In this document: piece after piece, positions 1 through 7,878 of the stretch | How the letters are laid out: the number at the start of each line of letters is the position of its first letter | How positions within the stretch are numbered: the first letter of the stretch is position 1 | Assembly (NCBI GenBank): GCA_029779435.1 | Contig: JAKPAM010000179.1 | Location: 41,358-105,357, forward strand | Length of the DNA: 64,000 nt | Origin: Pseudomonadota bacterium | GTDB taxonomy: Bacteria; Pseudomonadota; Gammaproteobacteria; Burkholderiales; Burkholderiaceae_E | Reading direction: 5' to 3' | Made by a program: the position numbers and the translations under genes | The notes under the pieces: generated by a model | Database searches by the model: none | Told to the model about the DNA's origin: nothing | Seen by the model: only the letters and a program-made list of their open reading frames with translations

Positions 1-729
1 AAAGCCGCCGCTTATGCCGATCGGTTCAAGGCGGTATGGGGGAGCGGCGTCTTCGATGACGTGCAGAACGCCTACGACAAGATCACCGTATCGCTGGCCG
101 CTTATGAGCGCGAGGAAGCCGGGTTCGCTCCTTTCACGTCCAAGTTCGACTACTGGCGCTCGGGCAAAGCTTCGCTGACCGATCGCGAGTTGCAGGGATT
201 GGCACTGTTCAATGATCCGCAGAAGGGTAATTGCGCGGCCTGCCACCCGAGCACGGGGCCCGATGCGCGCACGCCGCCGCTGTTCACGGACTTCACGTAT
301 GACAACCTGGGATTGCCGCGGAATCCGGCGATTCCCGCCAACGCGGACCCCGACTACTTCGATCTGGGCCTGTGCGGGCCCGTGCGGACCGATATCAGCG
401 ATCCGACGCTCTGTGGCGCGTTCAAGGTGCCCACGCTGCGCAACATCGCGCTGACCGCTCCTTATTTCCACAACGGCGTGATAGCGACGCTGCGCGACGT
501 GGTCCGCTTCTACGTGACGCGCGATACGTCACCCGAACTCTGGTATCCGGTCGGCGCCGGCGGCGAAGTCCGCAAGTACGACGACCTGCCTGCCCGTTAC
601 CACGGCAATGTCAACGTCACCGAAGTGCCGTACGACCGGCCGCTCGGCGGCACGCCCGCGCTGGACGACGACGAGATCGATCAGGTGGTCGAGTTCCTGC
701 GCACGCTGACCGACGGTTATCAACCTTGA
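1..729 (+). CDS. Di-heme cytochrome c peroxidase family protein (5'-truncated)
   Basis: The frame is open from the first base, so this is the C-terminal part (242 residues visible) of a gene that begins upstream. It carries a c-type heme site, CAACH, encoded at 232-246, and a conserved block with TLRN and YFHNG that is typical of the second heme domain of the bacterial CCP/MauG family. These periplasmic enzymes reduce peroxide or oxidise a partner using c-type hemes; the exact substrate cannot be told here. The stop lies 23 bases before a porin gene, and FMN-binding and PepSY membrane proteins follow, so it probably belongs to an envelope redox operon. The family is clear, but the true start and the first heme site are outside the window. 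Confidence 0.85.
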   Translation, partial: KAAAYADRFKAVWGSGVFDDVQNAYDKITVSLAAYEREEAGFAPFTSKFDYWRSGKASLTDRELQGLALFNDPQKGNCAACHPSTGPDARTPPLFTDFTYDNLGLPRNPAIPANADPDYFDLGLCGPVRTDISDPTLCGAFKVPTLRNIALTAPYFHNGVIATLRDVVRFYVTRDTSPELWYPVGAGGEVRKYDDLPARYHGNVNVTEVPYDRPLGGTPALDDDEIDQVVEFLRTLTDGYQP

Positions 730-752
730 ATATCGATCCTCGAGTCCTGCCC

Positions 753-2276
753 ATGTCCCTGTCGAGCTTGCCTGATTCTCCGATGCGATCGCGCTCGATG
801 CGATCGGCCTTCGGCGGCGCTGCCGTCGTCGTGGCGCATCTGCTGGCCGCCGGGCCGGCGATCGCGCAATCCGCGCCGTCGAGCGAAGCCGAGTTGCGCG
901 CCCAGGTGCGCGCATTGACCGAGCAGGTCCAGCGCCTGACGACGATGGTCGAGCAGTTGCAGAAGAAGACCGAGCAGGTCGACGAGAAGACCGAGGCCCT
1001 GGCCACCCAGCAGGAAGCGGCTGGCGCGCGCCCGGTGCCCGGTGGTGCCGGGCCTGTCGGCAGGGTGCCCGGTATCGCAACCGGTTCGACGGCCGCGGTC
1101 CCGGGCAGCGCGACGGCCGGTGCGACGGCCAACCCACCGGCCTCCGCAGCCGCCGACGCGGCGTTGCTTCCCTCGAGCCTCGGCGGCGCTGTCGGGCAGG
1201 TTTCGGTGTTCGGCTACGGCGAGATCAACTACAACCGTCCTCACAGGGATCCGAGCCAGTCGCAGGTGACCGTGCGGCGCGCGGTGCTCGGCTTCGGGTA
1301 TCGCTTCAGCGACCGGCTGAGGATGGTGTCCGAGTTCGAATGGGAGAACGCCGTCGTATCGGCCAGTGATCCCGGCGAAGTCGAGGTCGAGCAGCTCTAC
1401 CTCGACTACGGCCATAGCGCGCGCCTGAACGTCAAGGCGGGCCTGTTCCTGATGCCGATCGGCCTGCTCAACGACATGCACGAGCCGACGCGCTACTACG
1501 GCGTCGAGCGCAACGACGTCGAGACGCGCGTGATTCCCACGACATGGCGCGAGGTCGGCGTGGGTGTCTATGGGTATCTCGACAACGGGCTGTACTACGA
1601 CGTCGGCGTGACCAGCGGCTTCAACATGAGCAAGTGGGATGCGGTCGAAGGGCCGGCCGCGCCGTTGGCGACGATCCATGGCGAGGGCGCGCAGGCGGCG
1701 GCCGGCAGCGGCGCCGTCTATGCGGCGCTGCGCTACAACGTGCCGGGCCTGCGGCTCGGCACGGGCGTCTGGAGCGGTAGTTCCGCGCAGCGCAACGGGG
1801 CGTTCAAGGCGGGTGACACGGCCCTGGACCTGTCGGGCTTGCGCGGCCGGGTCACGTTGTGGGACGTGCATGCGGTCTGGCAGCCGGGTCGATGGGATCT
1901 GCGGGCGTTGTACGCGCGCGGCACGATCGGCAATGCCGGCGCGATCAACGATGCGCTGTCGGCGCCTGCGGTCGGGCAGACCGGCGGCTTCGTGCCCAGT
2001 TCGTTCGATGGCTGGTATCTGCAGGCCGCTTATGACGCGTGGCGATCGGGCGACTTCTCGCTGAAGCCGTTCGCGCGATGGGAGCGCTACAATCTGCAGC
2101 GCGGCATGCCCGCCGCCTATGCGTCGTTTCGGGACCCGTTGCTCAACGAACGGGTGATCACCGTGGGCGCGAGCCTGTTCGTGACGCGCAATGCCGTGAT
2201 CAAGACCGACTATCAGTGGTATCAGGCGGACGCCCGGCGCAGCCGGCTCAACGTCGGACTCGGGTACGCGTTCTGA
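753..2276 (+). CDS. Outer-membrane porin with N-terminal coiled coil (phosphate-selective porin O/P-like)
   Basis: 507 residues. Residues 1-39 look like a signal peptide ending in AIAQ; an internal ATG (position 783) would give a more usual signal length. Residues about 45-85 are a heptad-like Gln/Glu-rich coiled coil, followed by a Pro/Gly/Ala linker. From about residue 150 the sequence alternates in beta-barrel fashion and ends in a C-terminal Phe (GLGYAF), the usual signal for outer-membrane insertion. The barrel resembles OprO/OprP-type porins, but the solute is unknown. The upstream heme peroxidase ends 23 bases before, and the stop overlaps the next start (TGATG), so the genes are probably co-transcribed. 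The open frame continues upstream into the peroxidase gene in another frame; that extension is rejected because the signal peptide fits this start. Confidence 0.8.
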   Translation: MSLSSLPDSPMRSRSMRSAFGGAAVVVAHLLAAGPAIAQSAPSSEAELRAQVRALTEQVQRLTTMVEQLQKKTEQVDEKTEALATQQEAAGARPVPGGAGPVGRVPGIATGSTAAVPGSATAGATANPPASAAADAALLPSSLGGAVGQVSVFGYGEINYNRPHRDPSQSQVTVRRAVLGFGYRFSDRLRMVSEFEWENAVVSASDPGEVEVEQLYLDYGHSARLNVKAGLFLMPIGLLNDMHEPTRYYGVERNDVETRVIPTTWREVGVGVYGYLDNGLYYDVGVTSGFNMSKWDAVEGPAAPLATIHGEGAQAAAGSGAVYAALRYNVPGLRLGTGVWSGSSAQRNGAFKAGDTALDLSGLRGRVTLWDVHAVWQPGRWDLRALYARGTIGNAGAINDALSAPAVGQTGGFVPSSFDGWYLQAAYDAWRSGDFSLKPFARWERYNLQRGMPAAYASFRDPLLNERVITVGASLFVTRNAVIKTDYQWYQADARRSRLNVGLGYAF

Positions 2277-2800
2277 TGCGCGGATCACGGTTCTGTGCGG
2301 CAGCGCTGCTGGTTCTGCACGGGGCCTGGTCGCGCGCCGACGTCGTTCATCTCGATCCGGCGGCGTTCGTCGAGTCGCGGATCGGCGCGGAGGCGCCCGC
2401 GCAGGCGCTCTGGCTGACCCGCGACGTGCAGGCCCGGATCGCGCGCGTGCTCGGCCATCCTTATCCGCAGGCACGGCTGCGCTATTGGCGAAGCGAGCGC
2501 GGAATGGCATTCGTGCTCGACGAGATCGGCAAGGAGTTTCCGATCACGGCCGGTTTCGCTGTCCGGAACGGACGGCTCGTCGATGCCCGCCTGCTCGTCT
2601 ATCGCGAGAGTCGCGGCCAGGAGATCGGCCAGAGCGCGTTCCTGCGCCAGTTCGATGGCGTCGGGCTGACGCCGTCGCTCGATCTCGACAAGGAGATCGA
2701 TGGCATCACCGGCGCGACGATGTCCGTCGACGCGATGAAGCGGATGGCCCGCGTCGCATTGCTGCTGGCCGGACAGATCGAGGGCGGCGCTGGCCGCTGA
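2276..2800 (+). CDS. Periplasmic FMN-binding domain protein
   Basis: 174 residues starting at an ATG that overlaps the porin stop by one base. A short hydrophobic N-terminus (residues 4-20) suggests export. The C-terminal half matches the FMN_bind fold of NqrC/RnfG, including the motif TGAT at residues 145-148. In that family the last Thr carries FMN through a phosphoester bond made by the flavin transferase ApbE. No apbE is visible in the window. Between a c-type heme peroxidase and a PepSY membrane protein, the likely job is to pass electrons in the periplasm. The family is well supported; the partners are an inference from gene order. Confidence 0.82.
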   Translation: MRGSRFCAAALLVLHGAWSRADVVHLDPAAFVESRIGAEAPAQALWLTRDVQARIARVLGHPYPQARLRYWRSERGMAFVLDEIGKEFPITAGFAVRNGRLVDARLLVYRESRGQEIGQSAFLRQFDGVGLTPSLDLDKEIDGITGATMSVDAMKRMARVALLLAGQIEGGAGR

Positions 2801-2805
2801 CCCGC

Positions 2806-3702
2806 GTGGACCACGGCCGCTTCCCCGATCGCCATCGCTATGGCCGTGTTCCGACCCCTGCCTATGGTCGCCGCCGCTGGCTGCGGGCCGTGCATCGCTG
2901 GTGTGGTCTCATTGCGGGGATCGGTGTGTTGTGGCTGGGCGCGACGGGCGTCGCCTTGTCGCTGTCGGATGCGATGGGGTTGAGCGCGCGCCCGCTGCCC
3001 CCCGCTGTGCAGCGATGGTTCTATGGCCTCGAGGCGCATCCGCCGGTCGTCGTGCGTCGTGACGGCCACGAGCTGTCGTCGCTGGCACCGCGCGAATGGT
3101 CGTTCGATGGGCATCGGATCGAGCAGGCGCCGGGCGACCCCGTGGAGGTATTGCGCGGGGGCGGCGGGTGGTATGCGATCGGCCGCGACGGCGTGCTGTT
3201 GTTGTCGGATGACGGCGAGGTCATCGATCGCGTGATGGCGGCGTCGCTCGGCCTCGGACGCCTGGCGGGTGCCACTCTGGTGGCGGCTGGCGTCTGCGTG
3301 CGCGATGAAGCCGCCCGCGAGCGCTGCACGGATGATGGCGTGACATGGTCGCCACGCGAGGCCGGCGCCGCGCACGAAGGATCGGTCCGGGAGGGTTCCG
3401 GGCGCGATGCGGCGGAGGCGCGCACCCGATCGCCATCCGCGGCGATCGGGACCGGCGGCGCAGGTGCCTCTGTTGCCATCACCGCTGCCGCTGTCACCGC
3501 TGCTGCCGCGACCGCCGCCGCGCCCGAGGCCATCACGGCCGAGCGCTTGATCCAGGATCTGCATGCGCTGCGATTCCTGGGGGGCTTCGCCGATATGCTC
3601 GCGGCGCTGTTCGGCCTGGCGTTGATCGTGCTGGGCGTGACGGGGCTGTGGACGGCGATCCGGCCTGGCCGGCGCCCTGGTCGGGCGGGGCGTCCTCGTT
3701 GA
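2806..3702 (+). CDS. PepSY-associated transmembrane helix protein
   Basis: 298 residues from a GTG start 6 bases after the FMN-binding gene; no ATG occurs in frame before residue 50. An N-terminal His-containing segment (VHRWCG) leads into one membrane helix. A second helix near the C-terminus is preceded by DLHALRFLGG and followed by a basic tail. This pair of His-flanked helices is the signature of PepSY-TM proteins, some of which are heme-containing inner-membrane electron conduits. The middle (about residues 175-245) is an Ala/Gly/Ser-rich low-complexity stretch that is probably a linker. It likely anchors or reduces the FMN protein encoded just upstream. The start codon is the least certain part. 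Confidence 0.72.
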   Translation: MDHGRFPDRHRYGRVPTPAYGRRRWLRAVHRWCGLIAGIGVLWLGATGVALSLSDAMGLSARPLPPAVQRWFYGLEAHPPVVVRRDGHELSSLAPREWSFDGHRIEQAPGDPVEVLRGGGGWYAIGRDGVLLLSDDGEVIDRVMAASLGLGRLAGATLVAAGVCVRDEAARERCTDDGVTWSPREAGAAHEGSVREGSGRDAAEARTRSPSAAIGTGGAGASVAITAAAVTAAAATAAAPEAITAERLIQDLHALRFLGGFADMLAALFGLALIVLGVTGLWTAIRPGRRPGRAGRPR

Positions 3703-3805
3703 GCGAGGCCTGATCCTCTGACTCCGGGGGCTTCTCGTGTCCGGGGGGCCCGCCGCACCCGGCAAGCGTTTTGCGCACTGCAACCTCTGCACGCCCCGCA
3801 CGGCA

Positions 3806-3820
3806 GGGCTAACATAGCCC
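3806..3820. promoter_or_regulatory. Short palindrome upstream of the amidohydrolase operon
   Basis: GGGCTA-aca-TAGCCC is a perfect 6-bp inverted repeat about 73 bases before the first amidohydrolase start. It contains a possible -10 element (TAACAT). It could be an operator or a small hairpin. There is no direct evidence for either. Confidence 0.3.
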
Positions 3821-3892
3821 GATTGCAGCCCGTCGCCCGGCGAGCCGGCCGTGTGCTGTCGACACCCCAGGCATCTACGAGGAGACACCCCG

Positions 3893-5602
3893 ATGCACGA
3901 ACTCGTCATCCGTGGCGGCACGCTGATCGACGGAACGGGCGCGCCGCGGCGCATCGCCGACGTCGCGATCGACAACGGCCGGATCACCGCCGTCGGCGAC
4001 GTGCCGCAGCGCGGCCAGAGCGAGATCGATGCGACCGGCCTGCTGGTCACTCCCGGCTTCGTCGACATCCACACGCACTACGATGGCCAGGCGACCTGGG
4101 ATTCGACGCTGACGCCGTCAAGCTGGCACGGCGTGACGACGGCGATCTTCGGCAACTGCGGTGTCGGCTTCGCGCCGGTCAAACCCGGCGCCACGGATTT
4201 CCTGATCAACCTGATGGAAGGCGTCGAGGACATCCCGGGCACCGTGCTCAACGAGGGCGTGACGTTCAACTGGGAGTCGTTTCCCGAGTACCTGGACGAA
4301 CTGGCGCGCCGGCCGCGCACGATGGACATCGGCGCGCAGGTGCCGCACGCGGCGCTGCGTTTCTACGTGATGGGCGAGCGCGGCGCCGACTACCAGGCGA
4401 TACCCACCGAGGACGAGGCGGCGCGGATGGGCGATCTGCTCGAAGAGGCGCTAAGGGCTGGCGCCTTCGGATTCTCGACGTCGCGCACGACCAAGCACAA
4501 GGCGCGCGACGGGCGGCTGGTACCGACGCTCGGTGCCGACGAGCCCGAATTGTTCGCGCTCGCGCTGGCGATGAAGCGCGCGGGCCGGGGCGTGCTCGAA
4601 GTCAACTCCGACTGGGGGCAGGGCGAGTTCGAGATCCTGCGCGACGCCGCGCGGCTCGCGCAGCGGCCGTTGTCGTGCCTGCTGCTGCAATACCACCAGG
4701 CGCCCGAGCGCTGGCGCGACGTGATGGACGGCATCGCCGACGCGCGCCGCGAGGGGATCGAGGTCTCGGCGCAGGTCGCGACGCGGCCGGTCGGCGTCAT
4801 CATGAGCCTGGACACCACGGTCAACCCGTTCGGCTCGCACCCGACGTGGGTGCATGAGCTGGCGCCGCTGCCGCATGCCGAGCGCGTCGCGCGGCTGCGC
4901 GGCGATGCCGCGCTGCGCGAGCGTCTGCTGGCCGATACACCCAAGAGTCACTGGCTCGCCGAGCGGCTGGCGATCGCCTACCCGATCGGCGACGTGCCGG
5001 ACTACGAGCCGGCTCCGGAGCGGAGTGTCGCATCGTTGGCCCGGGCCGAAGGCAAGACGTTATGGGCCAAGGCGCTCGAGCTGCTGCTGGAGGATGACGG
5101 CAACGGTTTGCTGATGCACCCGTTCGAGAACTACCACGCGGGCAACATGGACGTCGTGCGCGAGATGCTCGTCAATCCGTTCAGCGTCGTCAGCGGCAGC
5201 GATGCGGGAGCGCACGTCAGCACGATCTGCGACGCCAGTTCGCCGACGTCGCTGCTCGTGCACTGGGGCCGTGACCGCCGTCGCGGCGAGGGCCTGGACC
5301 TGGAGTTCGTCGTGCACAAGCAGACGCAGGGCAACGCGCTGTCGTATGGCCTGACCGACCGGGGCGTCGTCGCGCCGGGCATGCGCGCGGACCTGAACAT
5401 CATCGATTTCGACCGGTTGCAGTTGTGCAAGCCGCAGGTGGTGGCGGATTTGCCGGCAGGCGGTCGCCGTTTCATCCAGCGGGCACGCGGTTACCGGCAC
5501 ACGTTCGTCGCGGGCGTCGAGACGCTGCGCGACGATGAACTGACCGGCGCGCTGCCTGGTCGCCTGCTTCGCGCCGGTACCCTGGAGACGCACCATGCAT
5601 GA
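3893..5602 (+). CDS. N-acyl-D-amino-acid deacylase family amidohydrolase (first of tandem pair)
   Basis: 569 residues. The ATG follows a strong ribosome site (GAGGAGA, 3879-3885) at good spacing. It is a metal-dependent amidohydrolase of the D-aminoacylase group: the metal motif HTHYDG starts at His60, the Cys of GNCG is residue 89 (this Cys binds zinc in D-aminoacylases), and SDAGAH near the C-terminal third supplies the catalytic Asp. Such enzymes hydrolyse N-acyl-D-amino acids or related amides in the cytoplasm. The last 8 bases overlap a second member of the same family, so the two are translationally coupled. The exact substrate is not determinable; dihydroorotase-like or dihydropyrimidinase-like roles are less likely because of the GNCG motif. 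Confidence 0.85.
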   Translation: MHELVIRGGTLIDGTGAPRRIADVAIDNGRITAVGDVPQRGQSEIDATGLLVTPGFVDIHTHYDGQATWDSTLTPSSWHGVTTAIFGNCGVGFAPVKPGATDFLINLMEGVEDIPGTVLNEGVTFNWESFPEYLDELARRPRTMDIGAQVPHAALRFYVMGERGADYQAIPTEDEAARMGDLLEEALRAGAFGFSTSRTTKHKARDGRLVPTLGADEPELFALALAMKRAGRGVLEVNSDWGQGEFEILRDAARLAQRPLSCLLLQYHQAPERWRDVMDGIADARREGIEVSAQVATRPVGVIMSLDTTVNPFGSHPTWVHELAPLPHAERVARLRGDAALRERLLADTPKSHWLAERLAIAYPIGDVPDYEPAPERSVASLARAEGKTLWAKALELLLEDDGNGLLMHPFENYHAGNMDVVREMLVNPFSVVSGSDAGAHVSTICDASSPTSLLVHWGRDRRRGEGLDLEFVVHKQTQGNALSYGLTDRGVVAPGMRADLNIIDFDRLQLCKPQVVADLPAGGRRFIQRARGYRHTFVAGVETLRDDELTGALPGRLLRAGTLETHHA

Positions 5603-7286
5603 CCTGTTGATCCACAACGCGCTGATCGTCGACGGCACCGGCCACGAGCCCTTCATGGGCATGCTGGCCGTGACCGACGGCCGTATCAGCTTCATCGAGC
5701 CCGAAGCCGATCCGTTGCCTGACGCGCGCGAGATCATCGACGCCGACGGCAAGGCGTTGATGCCCGGCATCATCGACGGCCATACCCACTACGATGCGCA
5801 GATCACCTGGGATCCGCTGGTCGATCCGTCGCCGTCGCTGGGCGTGACCACGGTCGTCATGGGCAACTGCGGCTTCACGATCGCGCCGTGCCGGCCCGCC
5901 GACCGGGACCTGACGATGCGCAACCTGACGCAGGTCGAAGGCATGTCGCTGCAGGCGCTGCGCGATGGCGTGCGTTGGGAGTTCGAGAGCTTCCCCGAAT
6001 ATCTGGCCATGCTCGAACGGCGCGGCGTCGGTCCCAATGTCGCGGCGTTCATCGGTCATTCGGGGCTGCGCACTTATGTGATGGGAGAAGCCGCGACGCA
6101 GCGCGCCGCCAACGACGACGAGATCCGGCAGATGGCCGATATCGTTCGCGAAGCGATGCGGGCGGGGGCGATCGGCCTGGCGTCGACGACCAGCGAGGCG
6201 CACAACGGCGACAACGCGATACCGATGCCGTCGCGGCTCGCCGACGACCGAGAGATGCTCGCGCTGACCGGCGCGATGGGCGAGACGGGCCACGGCCTGT
6301 TCATGCTCACCGGCGGTTCGAAGACCACGCTCGATGCGGTCGAGCAGATCGCCGAGCATAGCGGCCGTCCGATCCGGCTGGTCTGGGGGTTTCTCGACAA
6401 TCCGGCTCGCCCCGGTGGCGCGCTCAAGAACCTGCAACGGGCCGCGCAGATCCGCGAGCGCGGCCGGCGGCTCTACCCCGAGGTCTCGTGCGCGCCGCTG
6501 ACGATGGACTTCACGCTGCGCAACGCTTACCCGCTCGAAGGGTATGGCGCGTGGGAGCCGGCGATGACGGCGGATGAGGCCGATCTCGCCGCCGTCTATC
6601 GTGATCCGCTGTTCCGTGAGCGGATGAAGGAAGAGCTCGAGCGCTTCAAGGGGCGGCGGCTGTTCAATAGCGATTGGGAAAAGGTCACGGTGTCCGAAGC
6701 CACCAGCGACGCCAACCGCGCGCTCGAAGGCCGGTCGATCGCCGAGCTGGCGGCCGAGCGCGGCCAGCATCCGCTGGACACGATGCTGGATATCGGCCTG
6801 GCCGAAGATCTCGGAACCTTGTTCGAGGCCAAGCTGCTGAACTCCGATGAGACGGCGGTCGGCGAACTGATCTCGGATCCCGACGCTTATATCGGCCTGT
6901 CCGATGCGGGTGCGCATCTGAGCTTCCTATGTGATGCAGGGTTCGGCCTGCATCTGCTCGGCCGTTGGGTGCGCGAGTTGCAAAGGCTGTCGCTGGCTCA
7001 GGCCGTGCACAAGCTGACCGGGCAGCCAGCGCAGATCATGGGCATCACCGATCGCGGCGAGCTGGCGGTCGGCAAGGCGGCCGATCTGCTGTGGTTCGAT
7101 CCGGCGACCGTCGGGCGCGGCGCGAAGCGGCGCCTGCATGATCTGCCCGGTGGCGTGGCGCGCGTGACGACGCCGGGGCTCGGCGTGCGGGGCGTGTGGG
7201 TCAACGGCGTGCGGATGGTCGACAGCGACGGTGTCGTGCGCGCGGATCGTCTGCCGGGGCGGGTGTTGCGGGAGTTCGCGGCTTAG
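5595..7286 (+). CDS. N-acyl-D-amino-acid deacylase family amidohydrolase (second of tandem pair)
   Basis: 563 residues, starting inside the end of the previous gene. It has the same family landmarks: HTH at residues 63-65, GNCG with Cys92, and LSDAGAH late in the chain. It is clearly a paralogue rather than a recent copy, because the sequences diverge outside the motifs. It lacks a signal peptide and is probably cytoplasmic. Coupling to its neighbour suggests either two related substrates or a hetero-complex. A large inverted repeat begins 12 bases after its stop. Confidence 0.85.
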   Translation: MHDLLIHNALIVDGTGHEPFMGMLAVTDGRISFIEPEADPLPDAREIIDADGKALMPGIIDGHTHYDAQITWDPLVDPSPSLGVTTVVMGNCGFTIAPCRPADRDLTMRNLTQVEGMSLQALRDGVRWEFESFPEYLAMLERRGVGPNVAAFIGHSGLRTYVMGEAATQRAANDDEIRQMADIVREAMRAGAIGLASTTSEAHNGDNAIPMPSRLADDREMLALTGAMGETGHGLFMLTGGSKTTLDAVEQIAEHSGRPIRLVWGFLDNPARPGGALKNLQRAAQIRERGRRLYPEVSCAPLTMDFTLRNAYPLEGYGAWEPAMTADEADLAAVYRDPLFRERMKEELERFKGRRLFNSDWEKVTVSEATSDANRALEGRSIAELAAERGQHPLDTMLDIGLAEDLGTLFEAKLLNSDETAVGELISDPDAYIGLSDAGAHLSFLCDAGFGLHLLGRWVRELQRLSLAQAVHKLTGQPAQIMGITDRGELAVGKAADLLWFDPATVGRGAKRRLHDLPGGVARVTTPGLGVRGVWVNGVRMVDSDGVVRADRLPGRVLREFAA

Positions 7287-7298
7287 GGTTCTGTTGTT

Positions 7299-7368
7299 GG
7301 CGTTCGACCTTTGGATGGGCGTGTCACGGGGGCGCCGCCGTGATGCCCTCACGCAAAGGTCGAACGCC
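7299..7368. repeat. Long inverted repeat with nested inner hairpin
   Basis: Arms 7299-7313 and 7354-7368 are perfect 15-bp reverse complements (GGCGTTCGACCTTTG and its mate). The 40-base loop holds a second imperfect hairpin (7317-7329 with 7338-7347). There is no T-run after it, so it is not a classic terminator. Its right arm resembles an arm of the hairpin at 56841-56932 (15 of 20 bases), suggesting a dispersed family of extragenic hairpins. Confidence 0.7.
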
Positions 7369-7436
7369 ACATTCCCTGCACTCAGCGTCACCGTCGTGAC
7401 AAACTTGCGCAAAAGCCGAACCAGGATCGAGGACGG

Positions 7437-7823
7437 ATGGAAGGCGTAAGAATCGACAAGTGGCTATGGGCCGCGCGCTTCTACAAGACGCGCAGCCTCG
7501 CGCAGACGGCGCTCGAGCGGGGTCAGGTGCTGGTTGGCGACGAGCGGGTCAAACTGTCGCGGCCGGTGCGCGAGGGCGACGAGGTGCGGATCCGGATCGG
7601 CGGTATCGACCGTACCGTCAAGGTCCTGGCGCTGTCCGAACAGCGCGGCCCGGCCAGTGTGGCGCAGACGTTGTACCAGGAAACGCAGGATTCGATCACC
7701 CGGCGGGTCGCCGAGATCGCCCGCCGCGCGTTGGTCGCCGAGCCCGCGCATGCGATCGAAGGCGGCCGGCCGACCAAGCGGGATCGGCGGCACCTCGAAC
7801 GATGGCACGGCACGGACGAGTAG
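7437..7823 (+). CDS. hslR: Heat shock protein 15 family S4-domain RNA-binding protein
   Basis: 128 residues; GAGGA sits just before the ATG. The N-terminal about 60 residues form an S4 RNA-binding domain (RIDKWLWAARFYKTRS, then VLVGDERVKLSRPV). A basic C-terminal tail (RPTKRDRRHLERW) follows, as in Hsp15. In E. coli Hsp15 binds free 50S subunits carrying a nascent chain and helps recycle stalled large subunits. Length and layout match the family. It stands alone, followed by a convergent operon. Confidence 0.92.
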   Translation: MEGVRIDKWLWAARFYKTRSLAQTALERGQVLVGDERVKLSRPVREGDEVRIRIGGIDRTVKVLALSEQRGPASVAQTLYQETQDSITRRVAEIARRALVAEPAHAIEGGRPTKRDRRHLERWHGTDE

Positions 7824-7878
7824 GCTGCCGTCGCGCATGCGACCCAAGGTCGCGGGCCCTCACTCGCGGAACAGGCCG

